NCBI RefSeq assembly: GCF_015674855.1
Contig: NZ_JADMLG010000008.1
Span: forward strand, 186,001 to 250,000
Length of the DNA stretch: 64,000 nt
Source of the DNA: Nocardia bovistercoris
Lineage (GTDB): Bacteria > Actinomycetota > Actinomycetes > Mycobacteriales > Mycobacteriaceae
Direction of reading: 5' to 3'
The translations under genes were made by a program, and so were the position numbers. The notes beneath the pieces are model-generated. The model searched no databases. It worked only from the letters and a program-made list of their open reading frames with translations, and had not been told where the DNA came from. Shown here one piece after another: positions 52,242-59,938 of the stretch (position 1 is its first letter; each line of letters starts with the position of its first letter).

Positions 52242-52721
52242 TCAGGGGCGGGGTTCGCGGCCCGGGGGGACCAGTAGGACCGGGCGGTGGCAGTGTTTGA
52301 GTACTGCGTCGGCGACGCTGCTGCGTAGGAGGGCGCGTATGCCGGTGGCGCCTCGGGTGCCTGCGACGATTACGTCCACGTCGAGTTCGTCGGCGCAGTC
52401 GACTATCGCGTTCCAGATGGTGGATACGCATTCGGCGGTGCGGGCCTCGGCGTTGAGGCCCGCTAGTTTCGCCAGTCGCACGCCTTCGATGTTGATGGTT
52501 TTCGCGTCTACGTAGGCGATGTCCTCTATTTCCTCGTCGGGTACCCAGTCGGGTTGCACCACTCCGGACAGGCCGGACAGTCTTGCGGCTTGGCGCACCA
52601 TCGGCTCCCACGCGGTCAGGACTACCGCGCGGTTCGCCGAGAGGAAGCGGCCTGCGTATTCGACGGCGCGTTTGGCGTTCTCGGAACCGTCGTAGGCGAT
52701 GAGCATCAGGTCGCAGGGCAC
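52242..52721 (-). CDS. Universal stress protein (UspA family)
   Basis: A 159-residue single-domain USP starting VPCDLMLIAYDGSENAKRAV, with the conserved Asp of the nucleotide site, then ADELDVDVIVAGTRGATGIR and SSVADAVLKHCHRPVLLVPP. In ATP-binding members the glycine motif G2xG9xG(S/T) is kept; here it ends Ser-Ser instead of Gly-Ser, so ATP binding is uncertain. GTG 52721 has AGGAGGT 4 nt upstream, which decides against the longer frame. Such proteins support survival in hypoxia or starvation. Confidence 0.9.
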   Translation of the reverse strand: MPCDLMLIAYDGSENAKRAVEYAGRFLSANRAVVLTAWEPMVRQAARLSGLSGVVQPDWVPDEEIEDIAYVDAKTINIEGVRLAKLAGLNAEARTAECVSTIWNAIVDCADELDVDVIVAGTRGATGIRALLRSSVADAVLKHCHRPVLLVPPGREPRP

Positions 52722-52827
52722 GGTGACCTCCTGAGGGAGTCGCACGGCTGTTTTCCCAGATTACTCCCGGTGCGGGCGGTTGCCGTGACGCCGCGCACCC
52801 GGGCGTCGACCCCGGTGGGCGGCGCAC

Positions 52828-52833
52828 TACGCT
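52828..52833 (+). promoter_or_regulatory. -10 element, leaderless promoter of lpqI
   Basis: TACGCT followed by exactly 7 nt and ATG 52841, with no ribosome site. Confidence 0.5.
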
Positions 52834-52840
52834 GTGTCCA

Positions 52841-54010
52841 ATGCGGACGACATCTCTCGTTCTCTTCGCGGTCATCACCGCCGTCACCACCGCCTGTTCG
52901 GGCGGCAGCGATACGGCGGCGCCGTCCACCAGTTCGGCGCCCGCCGTCACCGGGTCGGCCGCGCCGTCCGGCGACGCCACCTCGGCCACTCCGGTCGCGC
53001 TGGACTGCAACGCCACCTACCTGGCGCGGTTCACACAGCGTCAGAAGTTGGCGCAGCTGTTGACGGTGGGTGTCGCGGGCACCGCCGACGCGTTGGAGAC
53101 GGTGCGTTCCGAGCAGGTCGGCGGGATCTTCGTCGGGAGTTGGACCGACAGGTCGCTGCTCGCGGGCGGTGCGCTCGAGTCGGTGAAATCCGCGGCGATC
53201 GTGCCGTTGATGGTGACCGTCGACGAAGAGGGCGGGCGGGTTTCGCGTCTGAAGGATTTGATCGGTGCGGCGCCGTCGGCTCGGGTCACCGCCAAGTCCA
53301 TGTCGCCCGAGCAGTTCTACGAGGCCAGTGTGGAGCGCGGCCGCAAGATGCGCGCGCTCGGCATCACCGTCGATTTCGCCCCCGATGTCGATGTGAGCAG
53401 CCAGCCCGACGATTCGGTGATCGGCGACCGCTCGTTCTCCTCCGACCCGGACGAGGTCACCCGCTACGCCGACGCCTACATCCGCGCGATGCGCGAGGCC
53501 GGGGTCGGCACGGTCATGAAGCATTTCCCTGGCCACGGCTCCGGTTCGGGCGATTCGCACACCGGCGCGGTGCGCACGCCGCCGCTGGAGGAGTTGCAGA
53601 CGGTCGACCTGGTGCCATATCGGGCGCTCGTCGGTTCCGGCGCGGCCGTGATGGTCGGCCATCTCGACGTGCCGGGGCTCACCGATCCGAATGTGCCCGC
53701 GAGTATTAGTCCGGCGGCGATGTCGTTGCTGCGCAATGGAACCGGATACGGGGCCGCGCCGTTCACCGGCGTCATCTTCACCGATGATCTCAGCGGTATG
53801 GCGGCGATCACCAGCAGGCTCGGCATCGAGGCCGCGGTGGAGGCGGCACTGGCGGCGGGCGCGGACAACGCGTTGTGGATCAGCACCGCCGCGGTCTCCA
53901 GCGTGCTCGACCGGCTGGAGGGGGCGGTCGCGAACGGGACATTGCCCGCCGACCGGGTGGACGCCTCGGTGCTGCGCAATGCCGTGTACAAGGGCGCGCT
54001 GCGCTGCTGA
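52841..54010 (+). CDS. lpqI: Lipoprotein beta-N-acetylglucosaminidase (glycoside hydrolase 3)
   Basis: A 389-residue lipoprotein. The signal peptide ends in a lipobox-like VTTAC at residue 19, and a Ser/Thr/Ala-rich spacer follows. The GH3 domain contains MVTVDEEGGRVSRL, FAPDVDVSSQPDDSVIGDRS, the hallmark KHFPGHGSGSGDSH and the nucleophile Asp in VIFTDDLSGMAA. LpqI releases GlcNAc from muropeptides during cell-wall recycling. It lies upstream of the TetR gene, as Rv0237-Rv0238. Transcription looks leaderless. Confidence 0.95.
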   Translation: MRTTSLVLFAVITAVTTACSGGSDTAAPSTSSAPAVTGSAAPSGDATSATPVALDCNATYLARFTQRQKLAQLLTVGVAGTADALETVRSEQVGGIFVGSWTDRSLLAGGALESVKSAAIVPLMVTVDEEGGRVSRLKDLIGAAPSARVTAKSMSPEQFYEASVERGRKMRALGITVDFAPDVDVSSQPDDSVIGDRSFSSDPDEVTRYADAYIRAMREAGVGTVMKHFPGHGSGSGDSHTGAVRTPPLEELQTVDLVPYRALVGSGAAVMVGHLDVPGLTDPNVPASISPAAMSLLRNGTGYGAAPFTGVIFTDDLSGMAAITSRLGIEAAVEAALAAGADNALWISTAAVSSVLDRLEGAVANGTLPADRVDASVLRNAVYKGALRC

Positions 54011-54024
54011 ATCGGTGCGCGCAC

Positions 54025-54057
54025 CGGCCCCGCCCGACTCGGTCGTGAGCGGGGCCG
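54025..54057 (+). terminator. Terminator hairpin of lpqI
   Basis: CGGCCCCGC pairs with GCGGGGCCG over a 15-nt loop, beginning 15 nt after the stop. No T-run. Confidence 0.55.
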
Positions 54058-54142
54058 TACTGTATTCGAGCCGGGGTCGGCGCGGGGATTCGCCGACCTC
54101 CGAGGGGCCGGGGGCAGCGCGGGGAGTGAATTCGACCCACCG

Positions 54143-54162
54143 AACTTACCTTGGAGTAATAT
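54143..54162 (+). promoter_or_regulatory. TetR operator at its own promoter
   Basis: AACTTACCTTGGAGTAATAT agrees with the fabG4-fadA2 operator (read on the opposite strand) at 16 of 20 positions. It overlaps a -10 TAATAT (54158-54163), so the product of the next gene probably represses itself. Confidence 0.75.
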
Positions 54163-54192
54163 AAGGGCTTCACCTTTGCGGTAGGAGAATGG

Positions 54193-54792
54193 ATGGCGGG
54201 CGGAACGAAACGACTTCCCCGAGCGGTTCGTGAGCAGCAGATGTTGGACGCCGCCGTAGAAGTCTTCTCGCGCAAGGGTTTCCACGATACCTCCATGGAC
54301 GCCATCGCCGCCGAGGCGAAAATCTCCAAACCCATGCTGTACCTGTATTACGGCTCCAAGGACGAACTTTTCCGGGCCTGCATCCAACGCGAAGGCATGC
54401 GCTTCATCGAATCCGTCGCCCCCGCGGGCAACCCACTGCTCTCCCCGCACGAACAGCTGCGCACCGCCCTCGAGGGATTCCTCGGATTCGTCGACCGCAA
54501 TCGCAAATCCTGGCAGGTGCTGTACCGCCAGGCCATCGGTCAGCAGGCATTCACCTCCGAAATCGAGAACGCCCGCGAACGCGTCATCGAATTGACCGCG
54601 AAACTGCTGGAATCCAGTGCGCGACATCCCGAACCGGGCACCAACTTCGATATCGTCGCGGTCGCCGTCATCGGCGCGGGCGAAGCCATCGCCGACCGGG
54701 TCGCGGGCGGGCGCATCGAAGTCGCCGAAGCGGTCGACCTGCTCGACGACCTGGCCTGGCGGGGACTCGCGGGTCGCAAGAAAGCCGAATAG
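54193..54792 (+). CDS. TetR-family regulator (Rv0238-like)
   Basis: A 199-residue regulator. The N-terminal helix-turn-helix is REQQMLDAAVEVFSRKGFHD then TSMDAIAAEAKISKPMLYLYYGSKDELF, a textbook TetR_N domain. The C-terminal ligand domain includes the FLGFVDRNRKSWQVLYRQAI helix. AGGAG lies 5 nt before the ATG. The shared operator sequence at its own promoter and between fabG4 and fadA2 argues that it controls the htdX-fabG4 operon and fadA2, probably with an acyl-CoA or similar ligand. Confidence 0.92.
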   Translation: MAGGTKRLPRAVREQQMLDAAVEVFSRKGFHDTSMDAIAAEAKISKPMLYLYYGSKDELFRACIQREGMRFIESVAPAGNPLLSPHEQLRTALEGFLGFVDRNRKSWQVLYRQAIGQQAFTSEIENARERVIELTAKLLESSARHPEPGTNFDIVAVAVIGAGEAIADRVAGGRIEVAEAVDLLDDLAWRGLAGRKKAE

Positions 54793-54914
54793 GGGTCTTT
54801 TGCCGCCGCGAACCCTTTGACGGTACCGGTTGCCGTCGCGGGCCTCGGCTGTCAGAGTTCGGTATCCGCGGCGATTCGATTCGCGGAATCCGGGTCGGGA
54901 GGAATCGGGGTCGC

Positions 54915-55973
54915 ATGTTCGGGCTGCTCACACCCTGTGCGCACGGTGCGCACAAATACGGGATCGACCCATCGGAATGGCACGCGCAGATGTGCGGGCT
55001 GTGCGTCGGACTCGGCGCCGGACACGGGTCGCTGGCCCGCACGGCGACCAATACCGACGCCATGCTGTTGAACGCGCTCACCGAAGCCCAATTCGCCGGA
55101 CCGGCCGCCCGCACCGGCGTCGGACCGTGCGCGCTGCGCGGGATGCGGCGTGCGGAAGTGGCCGCGGCGGATTCGCCCGGCGTGCGGTTGGCGGCCACCG
55201 CCTCGCTGCTGCTCGGGGCGGCCAAGATCCGCGACCACGTCGACGACGCCGATACCGCGTCGTTGCTGCGCCGTCCGATGGCCACCGTGTCCGGGCAGTG
55301 GTGGCGTCGCGCTCGTGCGCAGGCCGCGTCCATCGACCTCGATGTGGAACCGCTCGTCGCCGCCATCGCCGCTCAGGGCGCATTGGAGCGCACGTCGGGC
55401 CTGACGCTGGACGAGCTCACCGAACCCGCGCAGCGCTGCGCCGCCGAATTCTTCGCCCACACCGCGGTACTGGCGGGTCGCGCGGACAACGTCGAACCGC
55501 TGCGAACGGCGGGCCGCCACTTCGGGCGCATCGCCCACCTCGCCGACGCCGTCGAAGACCTCGACGACGATATCGCGCACGGCCGATACAACCCGCTCGT
55601 CGCCACCGGTACCGACCTCGACGCCGCCTACGAACAGTTGCTGGAATCCGAGGCAGCGCTTCGCGAAGCCATCGCGACCACCGACCTGGACACCGCGCCG
55701 ACGGTGCGCTGGATGCTGCTCGACCCGCTGTCCAGCCTGCTCACCGGTATGGGGCGTGACCTCGGGCTGGTGAATCACCACCCGTACGACTCGCACCGTG
55801 CACCGCGCAAACCCACCCTCATCGAAGGCATCGGCCTGCTGCTCGGCCAGTACCCCACCGGCTACGCCTGCTTCGCCGACCACACCCGCCCCTGCAGCGG
55901 CCGCCGCAAACGCGCTTGGCGCAAACGCCTCGACTGCTGCGACTGCGCGGATTGCTGCTGCGATTGTTCGTAG
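54915..55973 (+). CDS. DUF5685 family protein, first tandem copy, cysteine-rich tail
   Basis: A 352-residue helical protein. It opens MFGLLTPCAHGAHKYGIDPS and contains a CxxC (MCGLC, residues 27-30). Two acidic motifs stand at residues 107-111 (DHVDD, in AAKIRDHVDDAD) and 211-215 (DAVED, in IAHLADAVEDLDDD), spaced much as in squalene/phytoene-type all-alpha synthases; that likeness is my inference. The last 12 residues (CCDCADCCCDC) hold seven cysteines and should bind metal. GGGAGGA lies about 10 nt upstream of the ATG. Its neighbour at 56069 is a clear paralogue. The biochemical role is unknown. Confidence 0.85.
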   Translation: MFGLLTPCAHGAHKYGIDPSEWHAQMCGLCVGLGAGHGSLARTATNTDAMLLNALTEAQFAGPAARTGVGPCALRGMRRAEVAAADSPGVRLAATASLLLGAAKIRDHVDDADTASLLRRPMATVSGQWWRRARAQAASIDLDVEPLVAAIAAQGALERTSGLTLDELTEPAQRCAAEFFAHTAVLAGRADNVEPLRTAGRHFGRIAHLADAVEDLDDDIAHGRYNPLVATGTDLDAAYEQLLESEAALREAIATTDLDTAPTVRWMLLDPLSSLLTGMGRDLGLVNHHPYDSHRAPRKPTLIEGIGLLLGQYPTGYACFADHTRPCSGRRKRAWRKRLDCCDCADCCCDCS

Positions 55974-56068
55974 TGGAAATGTCTGGTTCGCCAAGGTTGC
56001 TGTGAGCTGTCAGGATGCGGGGGATCACGATGTAGGACCGGCGCGGCCGGGGAGGAACGGGGCGGAAG

Positions 56069-57226
56069 TTGTTCGGAATGCTGCGGCCGTGTGCGCACGG
56101 GGCCCAGAAGTACGGGATCGATGCTGGGCAGTGGCGGGCGCACATGTGTGGGTTGTGTCTCGGGTTGCGGGACGGACACGGGCAGGTGGCGCGGTCGGCC
56201 ACCAATACCGACGCGATCGTGCTCAGTGTGCTCACCGAAGCCCAGCGGTCGGGCCCCGCGGCGCGCACCGTCGCAGGGCCGTGCGCGTTGCGCGGGATGC
56301 GGCGCGCGGAAGTGGCTTCGGCGGACTCGCCCGGTGTGCGGTTGGCGGCCACCGCTTCGCTGTTGCTCGGCGCGGCGAAGATCCGTGATCATGTCGAAGA
56401 CCGCGACGGGTCCGTGCTGACCCGCCGTCCCATGACCAGGATCTCCGATCGCTGGGCCGCGAGCGCTACCGCGCAAGCGGCGCTGATCGGGCTCGATATC
56501 GATCCGCTCGTCACCGCCATCGCACAGCAGACTGAACTCGAACACCGCGCGGGCTACGACGCCGTCTCCCTCGACGAACTCACCGGGCCAACCCAGACCT
56601 GCGCGTCGGAACTGTTCGCGCACACCGCGATACTCGCCGACCGTCCCGAGAACGTCAGCGCGCTGCGGGAGGCAGGCAGGCATTTCGGTCGGATCGCGCA
56701 CCTCGCCGATGCCGTCGAGGACTTCGACACCGACCGGGCGCGTGGCCGATTCAACCCGCTCGACGCAACCGGCACCACCGTCACCCAGGCATACGACCTG
56801 CTGCGCGAATCGGATGCCGAACTGCGCCGCGCTATGGCAGGCACCGACCTCGCGCGGACACCCACGGTGCGATGGATTCTGCTCGACCCCCTGTACGCAC
56901 TCGTCCGCAGACTCGGGCGCGGCATCGGCGCCCCACTCGTCCACGCCTGTTCCGCCAACCGGGACCATGCCGAACACGCCCACTTTCCCGGTACCGGTCA
57001 CCGTCCACCGACTCGACGGCCCGACATCGGGTCAGCCATCGCCATCGCTTTGGGTGTCTACTGCACCGGCTGGGCCTGCTGCTCCGACCACACCAGCCCA
57101 TGTACCGGTGAGCGCAAGGACGCCTGGATCAAGAACTGCGACTGCGGGGACTGCTGCGAGGGTTGCGATTGCTGCTCGAACTGCTGCGAGTGTGACGGTT
57201 GCTGTTGCGACGGCTGCGACTGCTGA
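56069..57226 (+). CDS. DUF5685 family protein, second tandem copy, metallothionein-like tail
   Basis: A 385-residue paralogue of the preceding gene (MFGMLRPCAHGAQKYGIDAG; GPCALRGMRRAEVASADSPG; HFGRIAHLADAVEDFDTD). Both acidic motifs and the MCGLC pair are kept. The C-terminal 30 residues contain 15 cysteines in Cys-Cys and Cys-x-Cys patterns, far more than the first copy, resembling a metallothionein. The TTG start aligns with the first copy's ATG, and the upstream GGGGAGGAA mirrors its ribosome site. A third palindromic repeat copy begins right after the stop. Confidence 0.85.
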   Translation: MFGMLRPCAHGAQKYGIDAGQWRAHMCGLCLGLRDGHGQVARSATNTDAIVLSVLTEAQRSGPAARTVAGPCALRGMRRAEVASADSPGVRLAATASLLLGAAKIRDHVEDRDGSVLTRRPMTRISDRWAASATAQAALIGLDIDPLVTAIAQQTELEHRAGYDAVSLDELTGPTQTCASELFAHTAILADRPENVSALREAGRHFGRIAHLADAVEDFDTDRARGRFNPLDATGTTVTQAYDLLRESDAELRRAMAGTDLARTPTVRWILLDPLYALVRRLGRGIGAPLVHACSANRDHAEHAHFPGTGHRPPTRRPDIGSAIAIALGVYCTGWACCSDHTSPCTGERKDAWIKNCDCGDCCEGCDCCSNCCECDGCCCDGCDC

Positions 57227-57227
57227 G

Positions 57228-57318
57228 CTGTGTCTATTTTGCCGCGACTTCGTCGCGGCGGGGTTCGCGGCCTTTGAGTCTCGGACGCGAGACGCCGCGA
57301 ACCCTTCTCGGTTGGGCC
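57228..57318 (+). repeat. Palindromic repeat element, copy C (internal deletion)
   Basis: Matches copy B at both ends (CTGTGTCTATTTTGCCGCGA ... TTCTCGGTTGGGCC) but lacks about 50 bp of the inner palindrome, keeping GTCTCGGACGCGAGAC. It starts just after the DUF5685 stop codon. Confidence 0.93.
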
Positions 57319-57427
57319 AGGTGTCAGGGGTGGGGCAGGTTGGGTTTGGGTTCGGAGTTCTTAGGGGCGTGAGTATGCGTGGGGGCAGCTTTACCGGCTG
57401 GTCATCGGTTTGCGGTCCTACTGACTG

Positions 57428-57459
57428 GAGAGCCTGGCCCTTGTCGGGGCCAGGCTCTC
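57428..57459. terminator. Strong hairpin between DUF5685 and htdX
   Basis: GAGAGCCTGGCCC pairs perfectly with GGGCCAGGCTCTC around a 6-nt loop. It lies 25 bp past the htdX stop and could end transcripts from both sides. No T-run. Confidence 0.75.
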
Positions 57460-57483
57460 GTCACGTTGGGAATTCCACGTGGG

Positions 57484-58353
57484 TCAGCGGAGGGTTGCTG
57501 TCAGGTGGGGGTAGCCCTTTTTCGGGTGGCGCAGGGCCAGGTTCCAGCCGCCGTCTGCTTGGTCGGCGTAGAGGTTGACTGTCGAGGGCAGCAGGATGGG
57601 TTTGCCGAATTTGACCGCGTAGGTGGTCTTTTCTGGGATTCGGCCTTCGATTATGCCGAGAATTGTTGCGGCTGACCACATTCCATGAGCTATTGACTTC
57701 GGGAATCCGAAAGCCTTTGCGCCTACGGCTGAAGTGTGGATGGGGTTGTGGTCGCCTGAGGCCGCGGCGTAGCGGGTGATCGTTTTTTGGTCGACTCGCA
57801 GGGTGCGCAGGGGTGGGGGTGGCGCTTCTTCGGGTTTGGGTTCGGGTTTCGGGGCGCCGGACAGGGAGGTTTTCTGCTGGTGCAGCATGGTCGCTACCTG
57901 ACGCCATACCTGTTCGCGGCCGACCTTCACTTCGGTGACGGCGTCGATGAGCAGGCCTTTCGGGTGTTCGCGCAGGTTCTCGACGTGGGTGTGGAAGTCG
58001 AGGGGTTCGGCGACCGAGATCTCGCGGGCGCGTTCGATTCGGTTCTCCGCGTGTACCGCGCCGACCGCGGTGAACGGGAAGTCGCGGGCCACAACCAACT
58101 GCATGATGAGGGGGAAGGCGAGCACGAACGGGTAGGTGAGTGGGAGTGCGTCGCCGAAGCGCAGGCCGGTGGCGCGGCAGTAGGCGGCGAGGTGGTCGGG
58201 GTCGACGCGGTAGCCGTCGAGGCGCACTTCGCGATCGGGCAGGGTGGGTTTGCGTGCGGTGAGCAGCGGGACGGGGACCGCGCCGAGTGCGGCTTTGGCG
58301 AAGAGTCTGCTGTTCTTCGGCGGTGCGGTGAGGGTGATGGTCTGGGTCATCAT
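57484..58353 (-). CDS. htdX: (3R)-hydroxyacyl-thioester dehydratase HtdX
   Basis: A 289-residue double-hotdog dehydratase. The C-terminal hotdog carries the hydratase-2 motif RYAAASGDHNPIHTSAVGAK with the catalytic Asp and His; the N-terminal hotdog (residues 45-165) lacks it, as usual. It removes water from (3R)-hydroxyacyl-CoA or -ACP in a fatty-acid elongation or degradation cycle. Its ATG overlaps the fabG4 stop (ATGA), so both are translated from one mRNA, the Rv0241c-Rv0242c arrangement. A Pro/Glu-rich linker (PEPKPEEAPPPPL) joins the two domains. Confidence 0.93.
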   Translation of the reverse strand: MMTQTITLTAPPKNSRLFAKAALGAVPVPLLTARKPTLPDREVRLDGYRVDPDHLAAYCRATGLRFGDALPLTYPFVLAFPLIMQLVVARDFPFTAVGAVHAENRIERAREISVAEPLDFHTHVENLREHPKGLLIDAVTEVKVGREQVWRQVATMLHQQKTSLSGAPKPEPKPEEAPPPPLRTLRVDQKTITRYAAASGDHNPIHTSAVGAKAFGFPKSIAHGMWSAATILGIIEGRIPEKTTYAVKFGKPILLPSTVNLYADQADGGWNLALRHPKKGYPHLTATLR

Positions 58354-59708
58354 GCCCCGATCAGGCTCTGGCCGCAGACCCGAACGATGTTGCCGCTCAC
58401 CGCGTTCGACGCGGGCGAGGCGAAGTAGGCGATGGTCTCGGCGACGTCGACGGTCTGGCCGCCCTGCGACAGCGAACTCATCAGCCGCGCGGCTTCGCGG
58501 GTGCCGACGGGGATCGCCGCCGTCATGGCGGTTTCGATGAATCCGGGCGCCACCGCGTTGATGGTTATGCCGTGTTCCGCCAGTTTCGGCGCTTCGGCGT
58601 TCACCATGCCGATGACACCGGCTTTGGAGGCGCCGTAGTTGGTCTGGCCGCGGTTGCCCGCGATGCCCGCGATGGAGGACACGTCGATCACGCGTCCGCC
58701 TTCGCGCAGCGCGCCCTCGGCCACGAGCCCTTCGGTGATCCGGTGCGGCGCGGCGAGATTGACGTTGATGACCGAATTCCAGCGGGCTTCGTCCATATTG
58801 GAGAGCAGTTTGTCGCGGGTGATGCCCGCGTTGTGCACGATGATGTCGATGCCGCCGAAGCGTTCGGTGGCGAATTCGGCCAGTTTCCGCGCGGCGTCGG
58901 GGGCGGTGACGTCGAGGGCGAGCGCGGTGCCGCCGACCTTGTTCGCGGTCTGCGACAACGCTTCTCCGGCGGCGGGGATGTCGGCGACGATCACGGTGGC
59001 GCCGTCGCGGGCGAACACTTCGGCGATGGTGGCGCCGATGCCGCGCGCCGCGCCGGTGACCACGGCGACCTTGCCGTCCAGTGGCTTGTCCCAGTCGGCG
59101 GGCGCGACGGAATCATTGGAGCCGACGCGGATCACCTGTCCGTCCACGAAGGCGGATTTGGCCGAAAGCAGAAAGCGCAGTGTGGATTCCAGGCCGGTGG
59201 CGGCGGGGGCGGCGGCGGGCGAGAGGTAGACGAGCTGGGCGGTGGCGCCGCGGCGCAGTTCCTTGCCCGCCGAGCGGGTGAAGCCTTCGAGCGCGCGTTG
59301 CGCGATCTGCTCGTCGACGCTCGCGGTGAGTTCGGGGGTGGTGCCGATGACCACGATGCGGCCGGAGGCGGCGAGGCTGCGCATGGCGGGTTGGAAGAAT
59401 TCGAACAGCTGCGAAAGGTCTTCGATGGCGCCGATTCCGGTGGCGTCGAAGACGAGCGCGCCGTATTTCGCGCCCTGGCTCAGCGAGTCGTGGAACGTGT
59501 AGTCCGACAGCAGCGCGCGCACCGGCTCGGCGACGCGGCCTTTGCCGCCGATCAGCACCGGTCCGGGCAGCGCGGGCTCACCTTTGGCGTAGCGGCGCAG
59601 CTTTTCCGGCTGCGGCAGACCGAGTTTGGTCGCCAGGAACTGGCCGGGGGCGGAGTTGACGAACGATCCGTAGAGGTTGGGAGCACCCTTGCTCTTGCTG
59701 GCTGCCAC
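58350..59708 (-). CDS. fabG4: 3-oxoacyl reductase FabG4 (high-molecular-weight type)
   Basis: A 452-residue SDR with the extra N-terminal flavodoxin-like domain that defines HMW FabG proteins (VLIGGKGRVAEPVRALLSDY). The C-terminal catalytic domain has KVAVVTGAARGIGATIAEVF, DIIVHNAGITRDKLL, Ser in IDVSSIAGIAGN and NYGASKAGVIGMV. It reduces 3-oxoacyl-CoA or -ACP with NADH. Its promoter has -35 TTTACA and -10 TAAGTT, 17 nt apart, within the palindromic operator facing fadA2. It is coupled to htdX downstream. Confidence 0.95.
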   Translation of the reverse strand: MAASKSKGAPNLYGSFVNSAPGQFLATKLGLPQPEKLRRYAKGEPALPGPVLIGGKGRVAEPVRALLSDYTFHDSLSQGAKYGALVFDATGIGAIEDLSQLFEFFQPAMRSLAASGRIVVIGTTPELTASVDEQIAQRALEGFTRSAGKELRRGATAQLVYLSPAAAPAATGLESTLRFLLSAKSAFVDGQVIRVGSNDSVAPADWDKPLDGKVAVVTGAARGIGATIAEVFARDGATVIVADIPAAGEALSQTANKVGGTALALDVTAPDAARKLAEFATERFGGIDIIVHNAGITRDKLLSNMDEARWNSVINVNLAAPHRITEGLVAEGALREGGRVIDVSSIAGIAGNRGQTNYGASKAGVIGMVNAEAPKLAEHGITINAVAPGFIETAMTAAIPVGTREAARLMSSLSQGGQTVDVAETIAYFASPASNAVSGNIVRVCGQSLIGA

Positions 59709-59810
59709 TGTTCCTACCTTTGCTTGGTCTGGGGATGGTCTCGTTCATTGCGTGCCCCGTGGCGCGGGTGTGCACACAGCACAGGTGTGAATCACGTGCG
59801 GGGTACGGTG

Positions 59811-59848
59811 TCGACAATTAACTTACTCCAGAGTAAGTTTAATGTAAA
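59811..59848. promoter_or_regulatory. Divergent fabG4/fadA2 promoters sharing one TetR operator
   Basis: AACTTACTCCAGAGTAAGTT (59820-59839) has perfect 9-bp arms. The right arm contains the plus-strand -10 TAAGTT (59834-59839) with TCGACA 17 nt upstream. The left arm contains the minus-strand -10 TAAGTT (59820-59825) with TTTACA (59843-59848) 17 nt upstream. A repressor bound here would shut both directions at once. Confidence 0.85.
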
Positions 59849-59938
59849 CCGAAGTCGACGCGAGCCGAAGTCGACGCGCGGCCCGCCGGGCGCACGCGCC
59901 GGTCGACCCCGAACCCCCGACGAGATCTGGAGACTCGA

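Noticed and set aside
54797..54830. Possible fourth copy of the palindromic repeat (TTTTGCCGCCGCGAACCC)
   Set aside because: Only a short stretch resembles the element; both defining termini are absent.
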